A DNA stretch of 53,271 nt from Fragilaria crotonensis (GCA_022925895.1 JAKSYS010000433.1:1-53271); one strand, 5' to 3'. Positions 41,061-52,200 are shown, counted from the first letter of the stretch. Numbers and translations are program-made. Notes: generated from the sequence alone by a model not told the origin.

Positions 41061-41723
41061 CGTTTCAAGTCACGCAGCGCGAGATTCTGGTTTGCACTGA
41101 GAGTCTTCCGACGACCACACTCTCACAGAAAGTGCAATTTGAAGTCTTCTCGGGTTTTTCAGTCACACTATTACCCCACCCTCGTGGCCGTCCCACAAAA
41201 TGACGCAAAAGGGGGCTAGCGGCTAGCGGTGGAGCGATATGGTACTGCCATACGAAACCTTTAATTTAATAGAACAAAAATAGACGCGCGGTACACGTGC
41301 TCACATCACGCCTTGTCCGCCAAAATAATACCATTTTTCGAAGTCATCTGCATGTCCTGCAGGGATGAAGAAACTTTGACGTGCGTCGGATGTCCGTTTG
41401 GGTTAAGAAGTTTGCGTAAGAAACTGTCATATCCACGGAGTGCACAATGTCACGATTCTCGTTACACACCACAAATCCGAGTTGAACAAGATGACGCCAG
41501 TAAAACAAATTCGTTGGGTCCGTCTTGCATTGACCGTTCCACGTGGACGTCCGACCAGCATACGTATTGCCATCAACCATCGAAGACGTCCAAAACGATC
41601 GTCCTCGCCGCATCAGCCAGTGACTGACACATTGTATTCTAGTTCGTTCATCCAGCAGCTGGTTCCCTCAACCAAGAAAACGACGTCGACTGAAGTATAT
41701 CCAACACAACAAAAGAAACAACA
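41061..41723. other. Shared upstream region of DUF6824 and IF-3 genes
   Basis: A 663-nt divergent intergenic region that must hold both promoters. It also contains a candidate 89-codon reading frame at 41344-41613 (-). Confidence 0.4.
41344..41613 (-). CDS. Candidate small protein, 89 residues
   Basis: It starts with ATG 41613 and ends at a TGA at 41344. The product has a balanced composition with Trp, Tyr, Asn and Cys (for example NLFYWRHLVQLGFVVCNENR) and no low complexity, which is unusual for chance frames in this window. I recognise no family, and its place within a divergent promoter region makes a chance open frame possible. Confidence 0.25.
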   Translation of the reverse strand: MRRGRSFWTSSMVDGNTYAGRTSTWNGQCKTDPTNLFYWRHLVQLGFVVCNENRDIVHSVDMTVSYANFLTQTDIRRTSKFLHPCRTCR

Positions 41724-42845
41724 ATGATGGCTGCAACAGCTAGCCGACATCTCATGTGGTCGCTTTCTACGAGCTACCGGCGGAAGCTCACAATTTTCGC
41801 TTTCGTTGTCTTGTTTTCTTCCGTTGCCGTTCATCCCTTTACAATGCCGTCACCACAATCACAAACACGGCTGCTTGTTCGTTCCCCCGTTGTTGCACTC
41901 TTTGCCAGAAAGGGTGGTGGTGGTGGTGGACGCAAGCGATACGCGGCCAGGGTTGTCGAGGAAGATAGGCCTCCCATGAATGAACAGGTGCCAGATGTGG
42001 AGCTTCGAGTTGTGACGGCCAGCTCGAGTGGGAAAGATGAAGCGTTGGGTGTCATGACCAAGGCGGATGCTCTGGCCATGGCCAAGACGCTTGGGGGTTT
42101 GGATCTCATTCTTATCAACAACAATTCGGTCCCTCCAGTGTGCAAGATCGCTGATTACTCAAAATATCGGTACAATAAAGAAAAGAAGGCGAAGGAGGTG
42201 AAGAAAAATTCAAAGGCGTCGGAGATCAAGGAAGTCAAGATGTCGTACAAGATTGATGTTCATGACTATGACGTCCGACGACGAAATGCTGCCAAGTTCT
42301 TAAGTCAAGGAAATCGTGTCAAGTGCACAATCGTTTTCCGTGGTCGTGAGATTCAGCACGACAAGCTTGGATTTGAATTGTTGGATAAGCTGGCCGTCGA
42401 TTTGGAGAAGCTAGCCCTGCGTGAAGGCCCTCCAAAGCGTGAGGGGCGCATGTTGGCTGCCATCCTAGGTCCTCGTCCAGAAGTTGTTAAGGCTGTGACA
42501 GATGCTAAACGTGCTGTAGAGAAGGCGAAGAAGAAGAAGAGAGAGGCTAGCTTCAACGCTAGACTAGGAGGTGAAGCCACAAAGGAAGAACAGGAGGCTT
42601 TCGCTCAAGCCGTTGCCGAAGCCGAGGTTCAAGAAGATCAGCTTCTAAGCGCTCTATCACTCGATTTGAATACAGACGATGATGTGGATGAAGATCTCGA
42701 CGACGACGAAGAAGATGATGATGATGACGACGACGACGACGATGAGGAGGACGATGGTGACGAAGGTGATGATGATGACAATGTAGAGTCATCGCTCGAT
42801 GCCCTTCTTGGAAGCGACGATCTTACGGATGACCTTTTCTCGTAG
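41724..42845 (+). CDS. infC: Plastid translation initiation factor IF-3
   Basis: A 373-residue protein from the ATG at 41724 (context ACAATGATG). The N-terminus is a presequence with a hydrophobic core (LTIFAFVVLFSSVAVHPF), the F being the likely plastid cleavage region, then a basic stretch with a Gly run (ARKGGGGGGRKR). The IF-3 N-domain begins at about residue 83 (PPMNEQVPDVELRVV) and includes LDLILINNNSVPPVCKIADY; the basic linker and C-domain follow (IKEVKMSYKIDVHDYDVRRR, IVFRGREIQH). The protein ends in a long acidic tail with a run of ten Asp (about 42707-42780) absent from bacterial IF-3. It acts in 70S initiation on plastid ribosomes, promoting subunit dissociation and start-codon selection. 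Confidence 0.93.
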   Translation: MMAATASRHLMWSLSTSYRRKLTIFAFVVLFSSVAVHPFTMPSPQSQTRLLVRSPVVALFARKGGGGGGRKRYAARVVEEDRPPMNEQVPDVELRVVTASSSGKDEALGVMTKADALAMAKTLGGLDLILINNNSVPPVCKIADYSKYRYNKEKKAKEVKKNSKASEIKEVKMSYKIDVHDYDVRRRNAAKFLSQGNRVKCTIVFRGREIQHDKLGFELLDKLAVDLEKLALREGPPKREGRMLAAILGPRPEVVKAVTDAKRAVEKAKKKKREASFNARLGGEATKEEQEAFAQAVAEAEVQEDQLLSALSLDLNTDDDVDEDLDDDEEDDDDDDDDDDEEDDGDEGDDDDNVESSLDALLGSDDLTDDLFS

Positions 42846-43766
42846 ACTGTGTGAATGGAAATTCAGTTGTAAGATGCTGTGCTTTCTGGAGGTGTATCGT
42901 GCATGGACGAGTGTAAGCCAAGGTCGCAAACATCTAGGAAGTAAGAAGATTATACATAACTACGATGACAGCGTGATCGATGTTAATTTCCAATTTTGAG
43001 GATCGTGTAGTAGCAGCATCAGGTACTACTACTCGGAGTAGCAGGTGGTAATCCTCCAGCAGTACCGTCGTATTAAAATATACCGGTACTCCACTGTGTA
43101 CTTGCACCATGTGCTACTACCGGTAGTCGTCCTCACCAATTTCAGATCTGCGCTCGAGTAGAGTCGTTTGCATGGTACGCGTACTCTAGTAGTACCGTAC
43201 TTGTGCCAGGCACAAACATACGCGGATTTCAGATTAGCAGATAGTACAGTACGCCTATGTCATACTAACAGTAGAGTCTTGCTACAGTACCAGGTACTCC
43301 AGTACTAAAGCCACTACAGCTCTACAGCATTTTGTTTCGGTCGGTAAATGTCCTTGCTACTACCGGAGTACTACATAAGCACAGTCTACCAGTACTAGAG
43401 CACTGTAGTACAAAGTATTGTGACTCACCGAGACTGTGACGAAGGCAATCAATTTTACATTTTACCGCGTAAATCCGCGGGCAAAGTCAGGTTAAGAGCC
43501 TTTCTGTTGACTTGCCTGTGAGCGAAGCGGAAACCTGCAACGCGTCGCATACTCATTGTGAGCAGCAAAACACTTCAACTGTGTGCATACTGCATACGTA
43601 GAGGTGCGGCAGTCGCAAGGCTGTGGAAGTGAGAAGGGGTGGGAGTTGTGCTGACTAGGAACGCCAATTGACGGACCGCCAGCATTAGGCCGTCGAATGT
43701 CCCGAGCTTAAACAATTCATCATCCTCATCGTATCGCGAGACTTGCATGTCCACGGTCCACACATC
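42846..43766. other. Spacer rich in GTAC palindromes
   Basis: About 920 nt. A dense set of TACCGGTA, GTACCAGGTAC and ACTACCGGTAGT (43116-43127) strings lies at 43010-43420. No gene was recognised. Confidence 0.5.
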
Positions 43767-45462
43767 ATGACAAAAAGTGGCGATAATCATGCGGCGACCT
43801 TGCAGGCCATGGGACTGTTTATTTCTACAGCCTTGCTTTCTCAAATACTACAATACGAGCTGGAGAGGAGACGAAAGGAAAGAACTACCATGGCTCTTCG
43901 ACACATGTACGAGACAAAGAGACTTTCTGATCGCCTAAGTTATAACGATCTAACGGCTACGCTCAGCTTCCCGAAGCGATTTCCCGATGGAATGGATTCC
44001 CTACAAGTGAGAATGACGGATGTAAGTGACTTATACCATTCGAGAGAGTGTTTCGTCCGTTTTTTATTCCCACGGACTCACATCGCACGTAAAGGAGGAT
44101 GCATTTGACCACATTCCAAAGAATTCAAATTGGCTTCATTTTGAAAGCAGTAACGAAGAGGATGTCAAATGCGCTGCAGGGGAAGGTGTCAGAGCATCAC
44201 TTGAGGGTGAGGATGACAATTCATCTTCATCATCCGAAGCCTTTCTGTGGACAAATTCAGGCGAAGAGCAACGACGACGGAAATCGCGGCAGCATTCGTT
44301 CCCTCCCCCCTTGGATGCTAGTGCCATGAAGCGCAGATCCTCAGAACCGCTGGGAAGCACGTGGTTAGGTCGGCTCAGGCAAGGCTTGGGTGTGAGTGAC
44401 GAGTTACCACAATCATTGTCCGACGATTACGCCTTGGAAACGAGAACACGCCATGCTCTGGGCTCTATACCTAGCGACGAGTCGTTCTACCGACACCAAA
44501 CACCACAACGCCACCCCGAGACTGGAGTACGACGATCGGCGAGCACTCCAGTCTTGGAAAGCGTGGATATTGCTGAAAACAATCGAAGTGCCCGTGCACA
44601 CTACAACGCTCGAATCATGCCGGATAAGGTTGTCATGATACGGCACGGACAATCAGAAGGAAATGTGAACGAAGCGTTGTATAGTACAACCCCTGATAAT
44701 GCCATGCGACTGACCAAGTTGGGCTGGGATCAGGCGCGCCTCGCTGGTGAGGTGTTGAAGAACCAAGTTCTGATAACGGGTGTGCCAATCCACTTTATTG
44801 TGTCACCGTATGTTCGTACAGTGGAGACTTTCCATGGCATTGTATCTGCCTGGTGTGACCCCAAGGAATTCGATCATATTCGAGACCGCGAGAAGCGCAT
44901 CAAAGCCTGGTACGGACGGCTACTCGAATTGGGGCTCACTTGGCACGAAGATCCCCGAATTCGAGAACAAGACTTCGGTAATTATCAGGAGCCAGAGAAA
45001 ATTAAAGTGGCAAAGGAAGAGCGCCACCGGTTTGGACCATTCTTTTATCGCTTTGCGCACGGAGAATCGGCATCCGATGTTTTTGACCGAGTTTCAACGT
45101 TTCTAGACTCTTTGTGGCGATCCTTTGACCTCCACAAAGCGAGAAACTACGTCTTAGTAACTCACGGAATCTCAATCCGAGTATTGCTGGCTCGATACTT
45201 TCGATATTCCATTGACCAATTCAGCCTGCTAGCCAATCCGCGAAATTGTGAAATGGTCATTCTTGGCCATGATGGAGGTGGAAAGCTTCAATTGGATGGT
45301 CGCTATGAAGTCAAGGTTGAAGAAAATGCTGTAACAGGCGAGAAGGAAGTGAAAGGGTATACATTTCACAAACTCCGCGTCCTACCGAGGAAGTATGTCC
45401 ATAAGCTCAATGTGAGGATATCATACGATGACAAGACGAGGCCCGCTGATGTGATTGACTGA
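43767..45462 (+). CDS. Histidine phosphatase (phosphoglycerate mutase) family protein
   Basis: Exons 43767-44021 and 44095-45462 (intron 73 nt, GTAAGT...TAAAG, phase 0) give 540 residues. I chose the ATG at 43767 as the first in the frame. Exon 1 has a short hydrophobic stretch (MGLFISTALLSQIL) and a charged helix. Residues ~90-255 are Ser-rich and disordered (RASLEGEDDNSSSSSEAF, RRSASTPVLESV), suggesting phospho-regulation. The catalytic domain starts at about residue 259: VVMIRHGQSEGNVNEALY (phospho-His), the conserved Arg in VSPYVRTVETF, acidic DEDFG-like REQDFGNYQEPEK, and the second His in YVLVTHGISIRVLLARY. The pattern resembles fungal Gpm-like or 6-phosphofructo-2-phosphatase relatives, not glycolytic dPGM. 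The substrate is unknown. Confidence 0.9.
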
Positions 45463-45941
45463 AAAATGTCTGCGATGCCGGTCATGGTGAACTTACCTCA
45501 CAGCCAACGCATGATCTTGAATAATACTTGAGCGCTTGATTGGGAACCCAAAGACTAATACTTGATCCGATTTCAAGTGAAGGCATTCTCTTCTGCAATT
45601 CCAGTCACTGTCGCATCATGATGCTGATTCAACACGTTGTGCACGCACGATCGCGGTGGACAAGTCTGCCACGAGGAAAATGACCTTCATACCATTCTGC
45701 CCCATATATCCACAAATTTAAATCTGCCAGTGCCGTGTCGAATCTTTAGATCCTCCTGAACTCCTAATTCATCGTCTCCCGCAACACCCATGTTCTCTTC
45801 GTTTTCGTGTAAGTCAATCGGCATCGCATTCGTGTGATTTGGTGACGACAGATTGCTTGTGTCGAACTCTAGTTCATTTTGGAAGGTCATGACGTCTAAA
45901 ATTTTAAACGATAAAGAACAACGTTTTCTTGCACGGTTAGA
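45463..45941. other. Spacer between PGM gene and mobile-element nest
   Basis: About 480 nt. It contains a weak 67-codon frame (45890-45687, -) and no other signal. Confidence 0.4.
45687..45890 (-). CDS. Weak candidate small protein, 67 residues
   Basis: It begins ATG ACC TTC C at 45890, with an acidic product (MPIDLHENEENMGVAGDDEL). A second minus-strand frame beginning at 49043 starts with the same ten bases and also encodes an ELEF(D/E) segment, so the two may be related first exons. Evidence for a real gene is thin. Confidence 0.2.
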   Translation of the reverse strand: MTFQNELEFDTSNLSSPNHTNAMPIDLHENEENMGVAGDDELGVQEDLKIRHGTGRFKFVDIWGRMV

Positions 45942-46647
45942 GGGCCACCGTTACGTAAAAACTATTGACTAAAACGAGAAGTTGTGACGTCTCGTTAATG
46001 GGAAATGCTCGTCCCCAGCGTTACGTAAAACGCAGGCCACAAATACGAAAACATCGAGTCCACTGAGTCAAAATAGGAATCTTGATGTGAAACACATATA
46101 TGTTCCAATCTTTCGCCCATCGGTCGTATTGTGTACTGTACTGGGTACGTCTACAGATACGGTAAAGTTGTACGAATCGGAACAAAATAATTAGATCGTC
46201 GCTCATCGGAATGCGACAATGACGACCGTTTGGCAATGTTCTTCATGTGGATCCACCACACAACACCGCACTATCGTCGATCGTCGTTTCTACGGCGCAT
46301 GCAATGGTGAAACGACGTCTTCATCTGATGATTCTCTGGCGAGAAAGCCATGTTCATGTTCGATGCCTGCAGTGACAGTGAACAGTAGCATCTGTCAACG
46401 GGGCGAATTAAACGCGCACATAGTACACCTGCAAGAAGGAATCAGAATCTTGAAATGTTTCTAGGAAGGCTGTGTTTTTCGCGGATCAACGAAAACCGGC
46501 AGATTTTCGTTGACGATGGGATGAGGCGCATCGAGTGATTTCCAGAAAGTTTTGGGGACCTGTTTTCGTACGTAACGGTGGTAAAATGGACCCTCGAAAA
46601 CGTCAAGGTTTTTGTTTTCGTGAAATGTAATTACGTAACGGTGGCCC
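45942..46647. mobile_element. Non-autonomous DNA element A, 706 bp, 17-bp TIRs
   Basis: GGGCCACCGTTACGTAA at 45942-45958 is the exact inverse of 46631-46647. Both ends are flanked directly by TTAGA (45937-45941 and 46648-46652), which fits a 5-bp target-site duplication. An alternative reading is 18-bp TIRs with a TAG duplication. Sub-terminal TACGTAA motifs recur inside (46020, 46569). No transposase is encoded, so it is a MITE-like element. The target matches the left boundary of element B. Confidence 0.75.
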
Positions 46648-47155
46648 TTAGAGCATCGCTCACCGCTGGAGCTAAATCTGAATCGGACAAATTGGTCTCG
46701 CGCCTTTAGAAACCTATTTTGGACATATTTGTGGTATCTTTCTCGCACCGCTTTCATAATTTTTTCGAGCAGCAGGATTAAAATCTGACGCGCACTCTGT
46801 AAATTAGACTGCTTTTTCTGTATGACGCGGTGGTAATGGAATGTGGAACTTGCGTTGTATGCACTACCTTTACCTGGAGTAAGTAGTAAGTAGTACTACC
46901 AGTACCGGTAGTGGCATCAAGAAATTCTACAAAATCATGGAAGAGGACAGGCGAGAAAAAACCGGGAGGTTCCGGAATTTCTGCTTTTATCCTAGTATTT
47001 CTTCTACAGGACTTTTCGTGTATCAGATTGCCACGCGAAACGGACAAAATAGACTGATCGAATTGGTTGGAGGCTGTTGGTATTCGTAGGTACTCAAGTA
47101 CAATGGACAATTATCATTTTCTGATTTGACAGATTTTATTATAGAAGAAGAAAGT

Positions 47156-47555
47156 CCGCAGATTTCTTTCTCCTAATTTCTTTCTTCTACTTAAGCAAAT
47201 TGAAGCTTCTTCAATTTTCTTCTAGTTTCTCCCTTTTTCTCCTTTTTCCTAAACAGCTTCTCCTATTTTCTCCCTTTTGCTTCCTTTCGCTTACTACGTT
47301 GCAAGTCGAAGAATTTTAATTTCGTTGATACGAACTCGAACATATAAAACGTGTCGTACATAAAATTCAACTTAGAGCTGCGAGGTATACACTGCTAAAA
47401 GCCTATTTTGGACCATGCCACACTTTTCCAAATGAGCGAGTAGAGCTTCTCTCTTTTCTTCCTTTTTCTCCTTTTTCTTCACGGAATTTTTCTTTCTTCC
47501 TTTCTCTTCTTTTTCTTCCAGATTTTTCCTTTCTTCCTTTTACTTGCTTTTTCTT
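47156..47555 (+). repeat. Polypyrimidine tract with TTTCTTC repeats
   Basis: About 400 nt strongly biased to T and C, with many TTTCTTC and CTCCTTTT strings, part of element B. Such tracts can form triplex structures; no function is shown. Confidence 0.6.
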
Positions 47556-48102
47556 CCGGGGTTTCTATGAATGTATATAGAACTTGCATATGAATCGATG
47601 GACTTGTTTTGCTCATCACGTTTTCAATTTCGGTTGATGTCCAAGGTTTTCACGTCATGGCACGCAGAAAAAAGAAACGGTTTTGAAAAAGTCCTTAAAC
47701 ATGAAAGAAAAACTAGTCCGAAAGCAAATATTCCGGGACCTCCAGCAAGCACCTCTTGTTGGGTGTTATACGACTAGTAGAAACCCTAGTAGAGTACCTG
47801 TACTACTGGTACCAGAAGAAATCTGCTTGTGCCGGATCGTCATTGTTTCCATGGTGTCATCATCCTCTTCGAGATGATGTCAGGCTCAATCTTAGCGAGG
47901 ACACAGTGTGTTGAAGAGAACACAAACTAAAAAAATATTTGTTGATGTCAGAACACGGTTCGATGGTCGTGTCGCTTGCCTTAGCGAATTTTCGGGCCAA
48001 AGATTTGAAAGTGTGTTGTCATCGACACAGCGGAATCTGTATCGTCTACCCAAGTACTGGAGTACATAAGTACTGTAGGATGAAAATAATTCAAATCTGA
48101 AA

Positions 48103-48256
48103 ATCTCTGACTAGAACGACTTCATGCTATTGGTTAAGAAAATCATTTTGTGTCGTTTACTCTGAAGTACTCGAATACCGTAGGAAAATATTATTCGAAT
48201 TTAAATTCTCTGACTAGAACGACTTAATGCTATTGGTTAAAAATTCAGTTTGTGTC
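48103..48256 (+). repeat. Direct repeat of about 100 nt inside element C
   Basis: CTGACTAGAACGACTT, then ATGCTATTGGTTAA and TTTGTGTCG occur twice with about 102 nt spacing, with similar GTAGGA-AAATA sequence ahead of each copy. Confidence 0.7.
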
Positions 48257-48359
48257 GAATGCTCGACACACGAGATTTGAGTTTGTGTCCGCGAAAACAG
48301 GGACACAATTGTATTTTTCATCAAATCTCGTGTGTCGAACGCCGACACAAACTCAATTT
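48241..48359. repeat. Inverted repeat with 18-bp perfect core
   Basis: TCGACACACGAGATTTGA (48263-48280) pairs exactly with 48321-48338. With small mismatches the arms extend outward to 40 and 39 nt (48241 and 48359), separated by 40 nt. The TGTGTCG/CGACACA string recurs around it. Confidence 0.8.
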
Positions 48360-48606
48360 ACTGTGTTTGTGTCCTGGTTGTGTCCACGCTAAGGCAAAAA
48401 CACAGACACAAATCATTTTTCGGAGAAACTATTTCGTTTGTGTCGAAAAAAACACTGTGTCCACGCTAAGATTGAACCTCAATTTTCCAATCAGATGACA
48501 GACAAACTGACATGAGTCACGGTGTGCATCGGCATCCGTGATAAAATTCTATTGGTTAATGTTTTATTCGAATGGGTCAAATAGGACAAAACGAGGGCGC
48601 GAGAAT

Positions 48607-48689
48607 CTGGCGCCGGCGCCAGAATTCATCGATTTTGCTGAATTCTGGCGCCCCAATTCAGATTTCGCGCCCCTCGGGCGCGAAATCTG
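48607..48689. repeat. Three packed GC-rich palindromes
   Basis: (1) CTGGCGCCGGCGCCAG, a 16-nt perfect palindrome at 48607-48622. (2) GGCGCCAGAATTC (48615-48627) pairs with 48640-48652, loop 12 nt. (3) CAGATTTCGCGCCC (48659-48672) pairs with 48676-48689, loop CTC. Palindromes 1 and 2 overlap, so alternative folds exist. All lie near the right end of element B. Confidence 0.85.
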
Positions 48690-48792
48690 AGGTATCGAGC
48701 CCAAGCGGTGCCATGCATTTTGGACAAAATTGTCGACGCAAATGGTCCTATCGGGTCATATCTCAGATTTAGCTCCAACGGTGAGGATGCTC

Positions 48793-49270
48793 TTAGGAGT
48801 TAGGAAAGTCGCGAAAATCTTACAACAGAGCACAGTACGGAGCACGCACGGAACACGGATGTCAAAACCCGACCTCCACACTCCACACCCGCTATGTACA
48901 TAATGTACCGGTACCAGATACTTGTGCAAGGTAATAGATGTTACATGAATGATGTCCTCAAACTCCAGTTCCGAATGTCCTTCTAAAATGACCGTTTCAT
49001 TCATGACTTCATTGTTGTTATCCCCGGGAACCCGGAAGGTCATTATAATGCGTCACACAATGTCCCACTATGACTGAGTCAGGGCCACCCAAATATCTAG
49101 CTCATAATTTATGTAGCTCATCGTTTGAGCGACAAGCACCATCTCAACAGAGCTACATAAACCTTCTCCAACGGCGTCGCTAACGAACGCCGTCTTTCCG
49201 GATAGTCATCTATACTATCTGCGTTCGTACCATAGTCCTAGCTGCGTCGACTTAGTCCACAGCTCACGAC
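48793..49270. other. Junction region before the copia element
   Basis: It holds a possible minus-strand exon (49043 to about 48921, ending at a GTATCT donor) and the presumed copia leader. TTTATGTAGCTC (49108-49119) pairs exactly with 49150-49161. The copia 5' LTR should be here, but its edges cannot be set without the 3' LTR. Confidence 0.4.
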
Positions 49271-52200
49271 ATGGCATCCATGTCGAAATTCACGTTTCCT
49301 CAGGTCTCTCACGCCCATCCACGGCAAGCCAACAAACACCACGTTGCAGTTACTGCAACGCCAACATTTACCAACGCTCGTTCCGTTCCTTCTGCACGTG
49401 GCGGCGGCACGGTCATCTTGCCATGCTCCTCAGCGATGCCGATTACCTCGCTCGCGCTGGCATACCCTTCATTGTCCCCGTGCATCCCGGCCCCACCACC
49501 CCATCGGTACCTCCGCCGCTCTTACAGTTGCCATGCGAACGTACACAGACGCCTTGGCTGATGTTGCCCTCTACAACAACCTCAGTGCTGCGTTGACAGC
49601 GCAGATCTAACCGCTGTCAACGCGTCCTTTCTCAGTGCTCTCGAAGACCCTGACTTTGGATTTAGCGACGTCTCCTCGTGCCATGCTCACATCTGCGCGC
49701 CGAATACGGGACCCTGACCCCTGAAGAACTTGAAAAAACCGCGCAGCCTTGTCCGAACCCTGGAATTTTGACGATCCCATCGAGGATCTGTGGGCGAAAA
49801 TACAACATCCAGCAACGTTGCCACATTCGGTAACGTACCAATTGCGGACACCTCATCACGCTCACGTTAGCTATGATAGAAAGACCGGTCTTCTCGCGAC
49901 CACAACCGAAAAGTTTCGCCTCCGTCCCTTCGACGAATGGACAGTGGCCTTATTCCGCTCCGAGTTCCAACTCGGCAACAAGAACGCATTCGTCGTCTCA
50001 CAGCTGGCGATGCTGGGTTTCACGGCGCCCACAATGTCATCGGTACCCCCACGCCCGCCGTCGCTGCTGCCGCAACCATTACGCCCCACCGTCCCCACGC
50101 ATCCACCCGCGTCACGCCACGTCACCGTCGAAGGTGGCAAAATGTACTGTTGGACTCACGGGCTCAGCCCGCATCGCATGCACACCTCCATCACGTGCTT
50201 GCATAAAGCTGAAGGCCACCAAGATGACGCCACAGCGTTTCGCATGAAAGGCGGGAACAATACCATCTCTTCCGGTAGACCTCGTCAACTCGCCGCCGCC
50301 GCATCCACCAACTGACGGCAGGGGAGCCTACTACCAACCACTATAGCCAGCCACCACTATACCTCCGACAAACGTTTCTAACGCTACGGAATTTAGTCTA
50401 TCTACTGTGCATGTAGGTCCCCCGATTGTTTCCATTCCTCCCGACACGCTCTATTGCTGACAGTGGGAGCACCGCGCATTTTTGTACCGTCTCCGCCGTC
50501 GTCATCAACAAGCGACCAACCACACGCCAATCGGCATCGCAAATCCCAACGGGACTATCATGTACTCCACATGAAGCTGAGCTTGATCTGCCCAGTTTGC
50601 CCCTCGCCGCACGTCGCGTACACATCGTCCCCGCACTCCGCACTGCATCGCTCTTGTCCATGGCACAACTATGCGATGCTGGCTGCACGGTCACGTTCGA
50701 CGCAGTCTCTGTGATCGTCCGCCTTCACGACCGCAGCATTTTACACGGCGTGCGCACACTTGACACAGGTTTGTGGCATTTGAGCCTAGTTCAGCCCAAC
50801 CCTGATCCTTACGTCCCTGCACCCCCCGTTGCACCGCCACCCATCACAGACTGCAGCAACGCCGCCATCCAATCGGCGACACCTGCGGAACTCGTGGCGT
50901 TCGCCCATGCGGCATTATTTTCCCCAGCCCTCTCCACGCTCCAAAAAGCCATCGATAACGGTTATCTACCCAATTTTCTGGGGCTTACTGCCCTTGGATT
51001 GCCAATACCCGCATCGGTTGCCATGATCAAAGGCCATCTCGACCAATCCAGGAAGAACCAACGTTCCACCAAACTCACGGCCACGACCATCCGACAGCGC
51101 CCAGTCCTGCACCGGAGTACAGTCCAGACGATGACGCGTTTCCTACCAGTGACCCTGACAATGAACGCACCCATCACTGCTTTGCCGCCGTGTTTGAACC
51201 CGCGGCCAAATCCACTCGGATCAAACCGGCAAGTTTATTGTTGCCTCCAGCTCTGGGAACAACTACGTCCTGGTCGTCTACGACTACGACAGCAACAGCA
51301 TTCTCGTCGCACCCATGCGCAGCCGCACAGGGCCCCTGCATCCTCGCTGCGTTTCGCCATCCACGCCCGCTTGGTCGCTGCGGCCTCCGACCGCAACTAC
51401 CGCTTGGACAACGAATGTTCGGTCGCTCTCAAAACGTTCCTCGACGCCGAAATTGACTACCAACTCGTCCCGCCTCGGCTCCATCGCCGCAACGCCGCCG
51501 AACGCGCGATCCGCACATTCAAAACCACTTCATAGCAGGCTTATGCAGCGTTGATAAGAACTTCCCACTCCATTTGTGGGATAAACTTCTCCCACAAGCC
51601 GAACTCACGCTCAATTTGTTACGTGGGTCGCGCCTCAACCCAAAGCTGTCCGCTCACGCACAAATGCACGGGCACTTTGATTGCAATCGAACGCCGCTGG
51701 CCCCACCCGGCATTCGTGTCCTCGTCCACATCAAGCCCAGCGAGCGCACCACCTGGTCGCCGCACGGTGCTGATGGTTGGTACACAGGACCCGCTCTCGA
51801 GTCGTACCGTTGTTACACGGTTTGGCTGTGGGAAACTCGTGCCACACGCATTTGTGACACGTTGACTTGGTTCCCAACCAAAACCACGATGCCCCTCGCG
51901 TCCTCCAATGACCTCATCCTCGCCGGTATTCATGACATCCTCCATGCCCTTCGCCACCCGTCACCCGGCTCGCCCCTCGCTCCCTGACTGACAGTCACCA
52001 CGAAGCGCTGGTTCAGTTGACCAGCATTCTCACGTCTCTCCACCGACAAAAGCGACCCACCTCCGACTAGTATCACGGCAGTGGAACCGATTGTAGCGCC
52101 ACCACTCCCGGATACATCTCTGAGGGTGGCGGCCACAATCCCGATCTCACCTACGAGCCCAACGCCAGTCCCTGTGCCCCCGCGGATGCACGTCTGAAGG

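Larger units (their letters stand above)
47882..48479. mobile_element. Nested inverted-repeat element C, 598 bp
   Basis: The arms at 47882-47909 and 48452-48479 pair over 28 bp with two mismatches; their core is TCAATCTTAGCG and GGACACAGTGT. Inner motifs GTGTCCACGCTAAG repeat near 48390 and 48460. No coding capacity was found. No clear target-site duplication was seen, so the outer limits may be off by a few bases. Confidence 0.6.
46651..48792. mobile_element. Non-autonomous element B, 2.1 kb, TTA duplication
   Basis: The left end (from 46651) and the inverse of the right end (48792 leftward) share GAGCATC, CTCACCG and TGGAGCTAAATCTGA over about 33 bp with few differences. The trinucleotide TTA flanks both ends (46648-46650 and 48793-48795). 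A 3-bp TTA duplication is typical of PIF/Harbinger elements. No transposase was found. Inside are a polypyrimidine tract, element C and a cluster of GC-rich hairpins. Confidence 0.6.

Noticed and set aside
46219-46464. 81-codon frame with CSSCG near the start
   Set aside because: It lies wholly inside element A, and no zinc-ribbon second half is present.
49060-49270. Precise 5' LTR of the copia element
   Set aside because: TG...CA limits cannot be fixed without the second LTR, which is outside the window.
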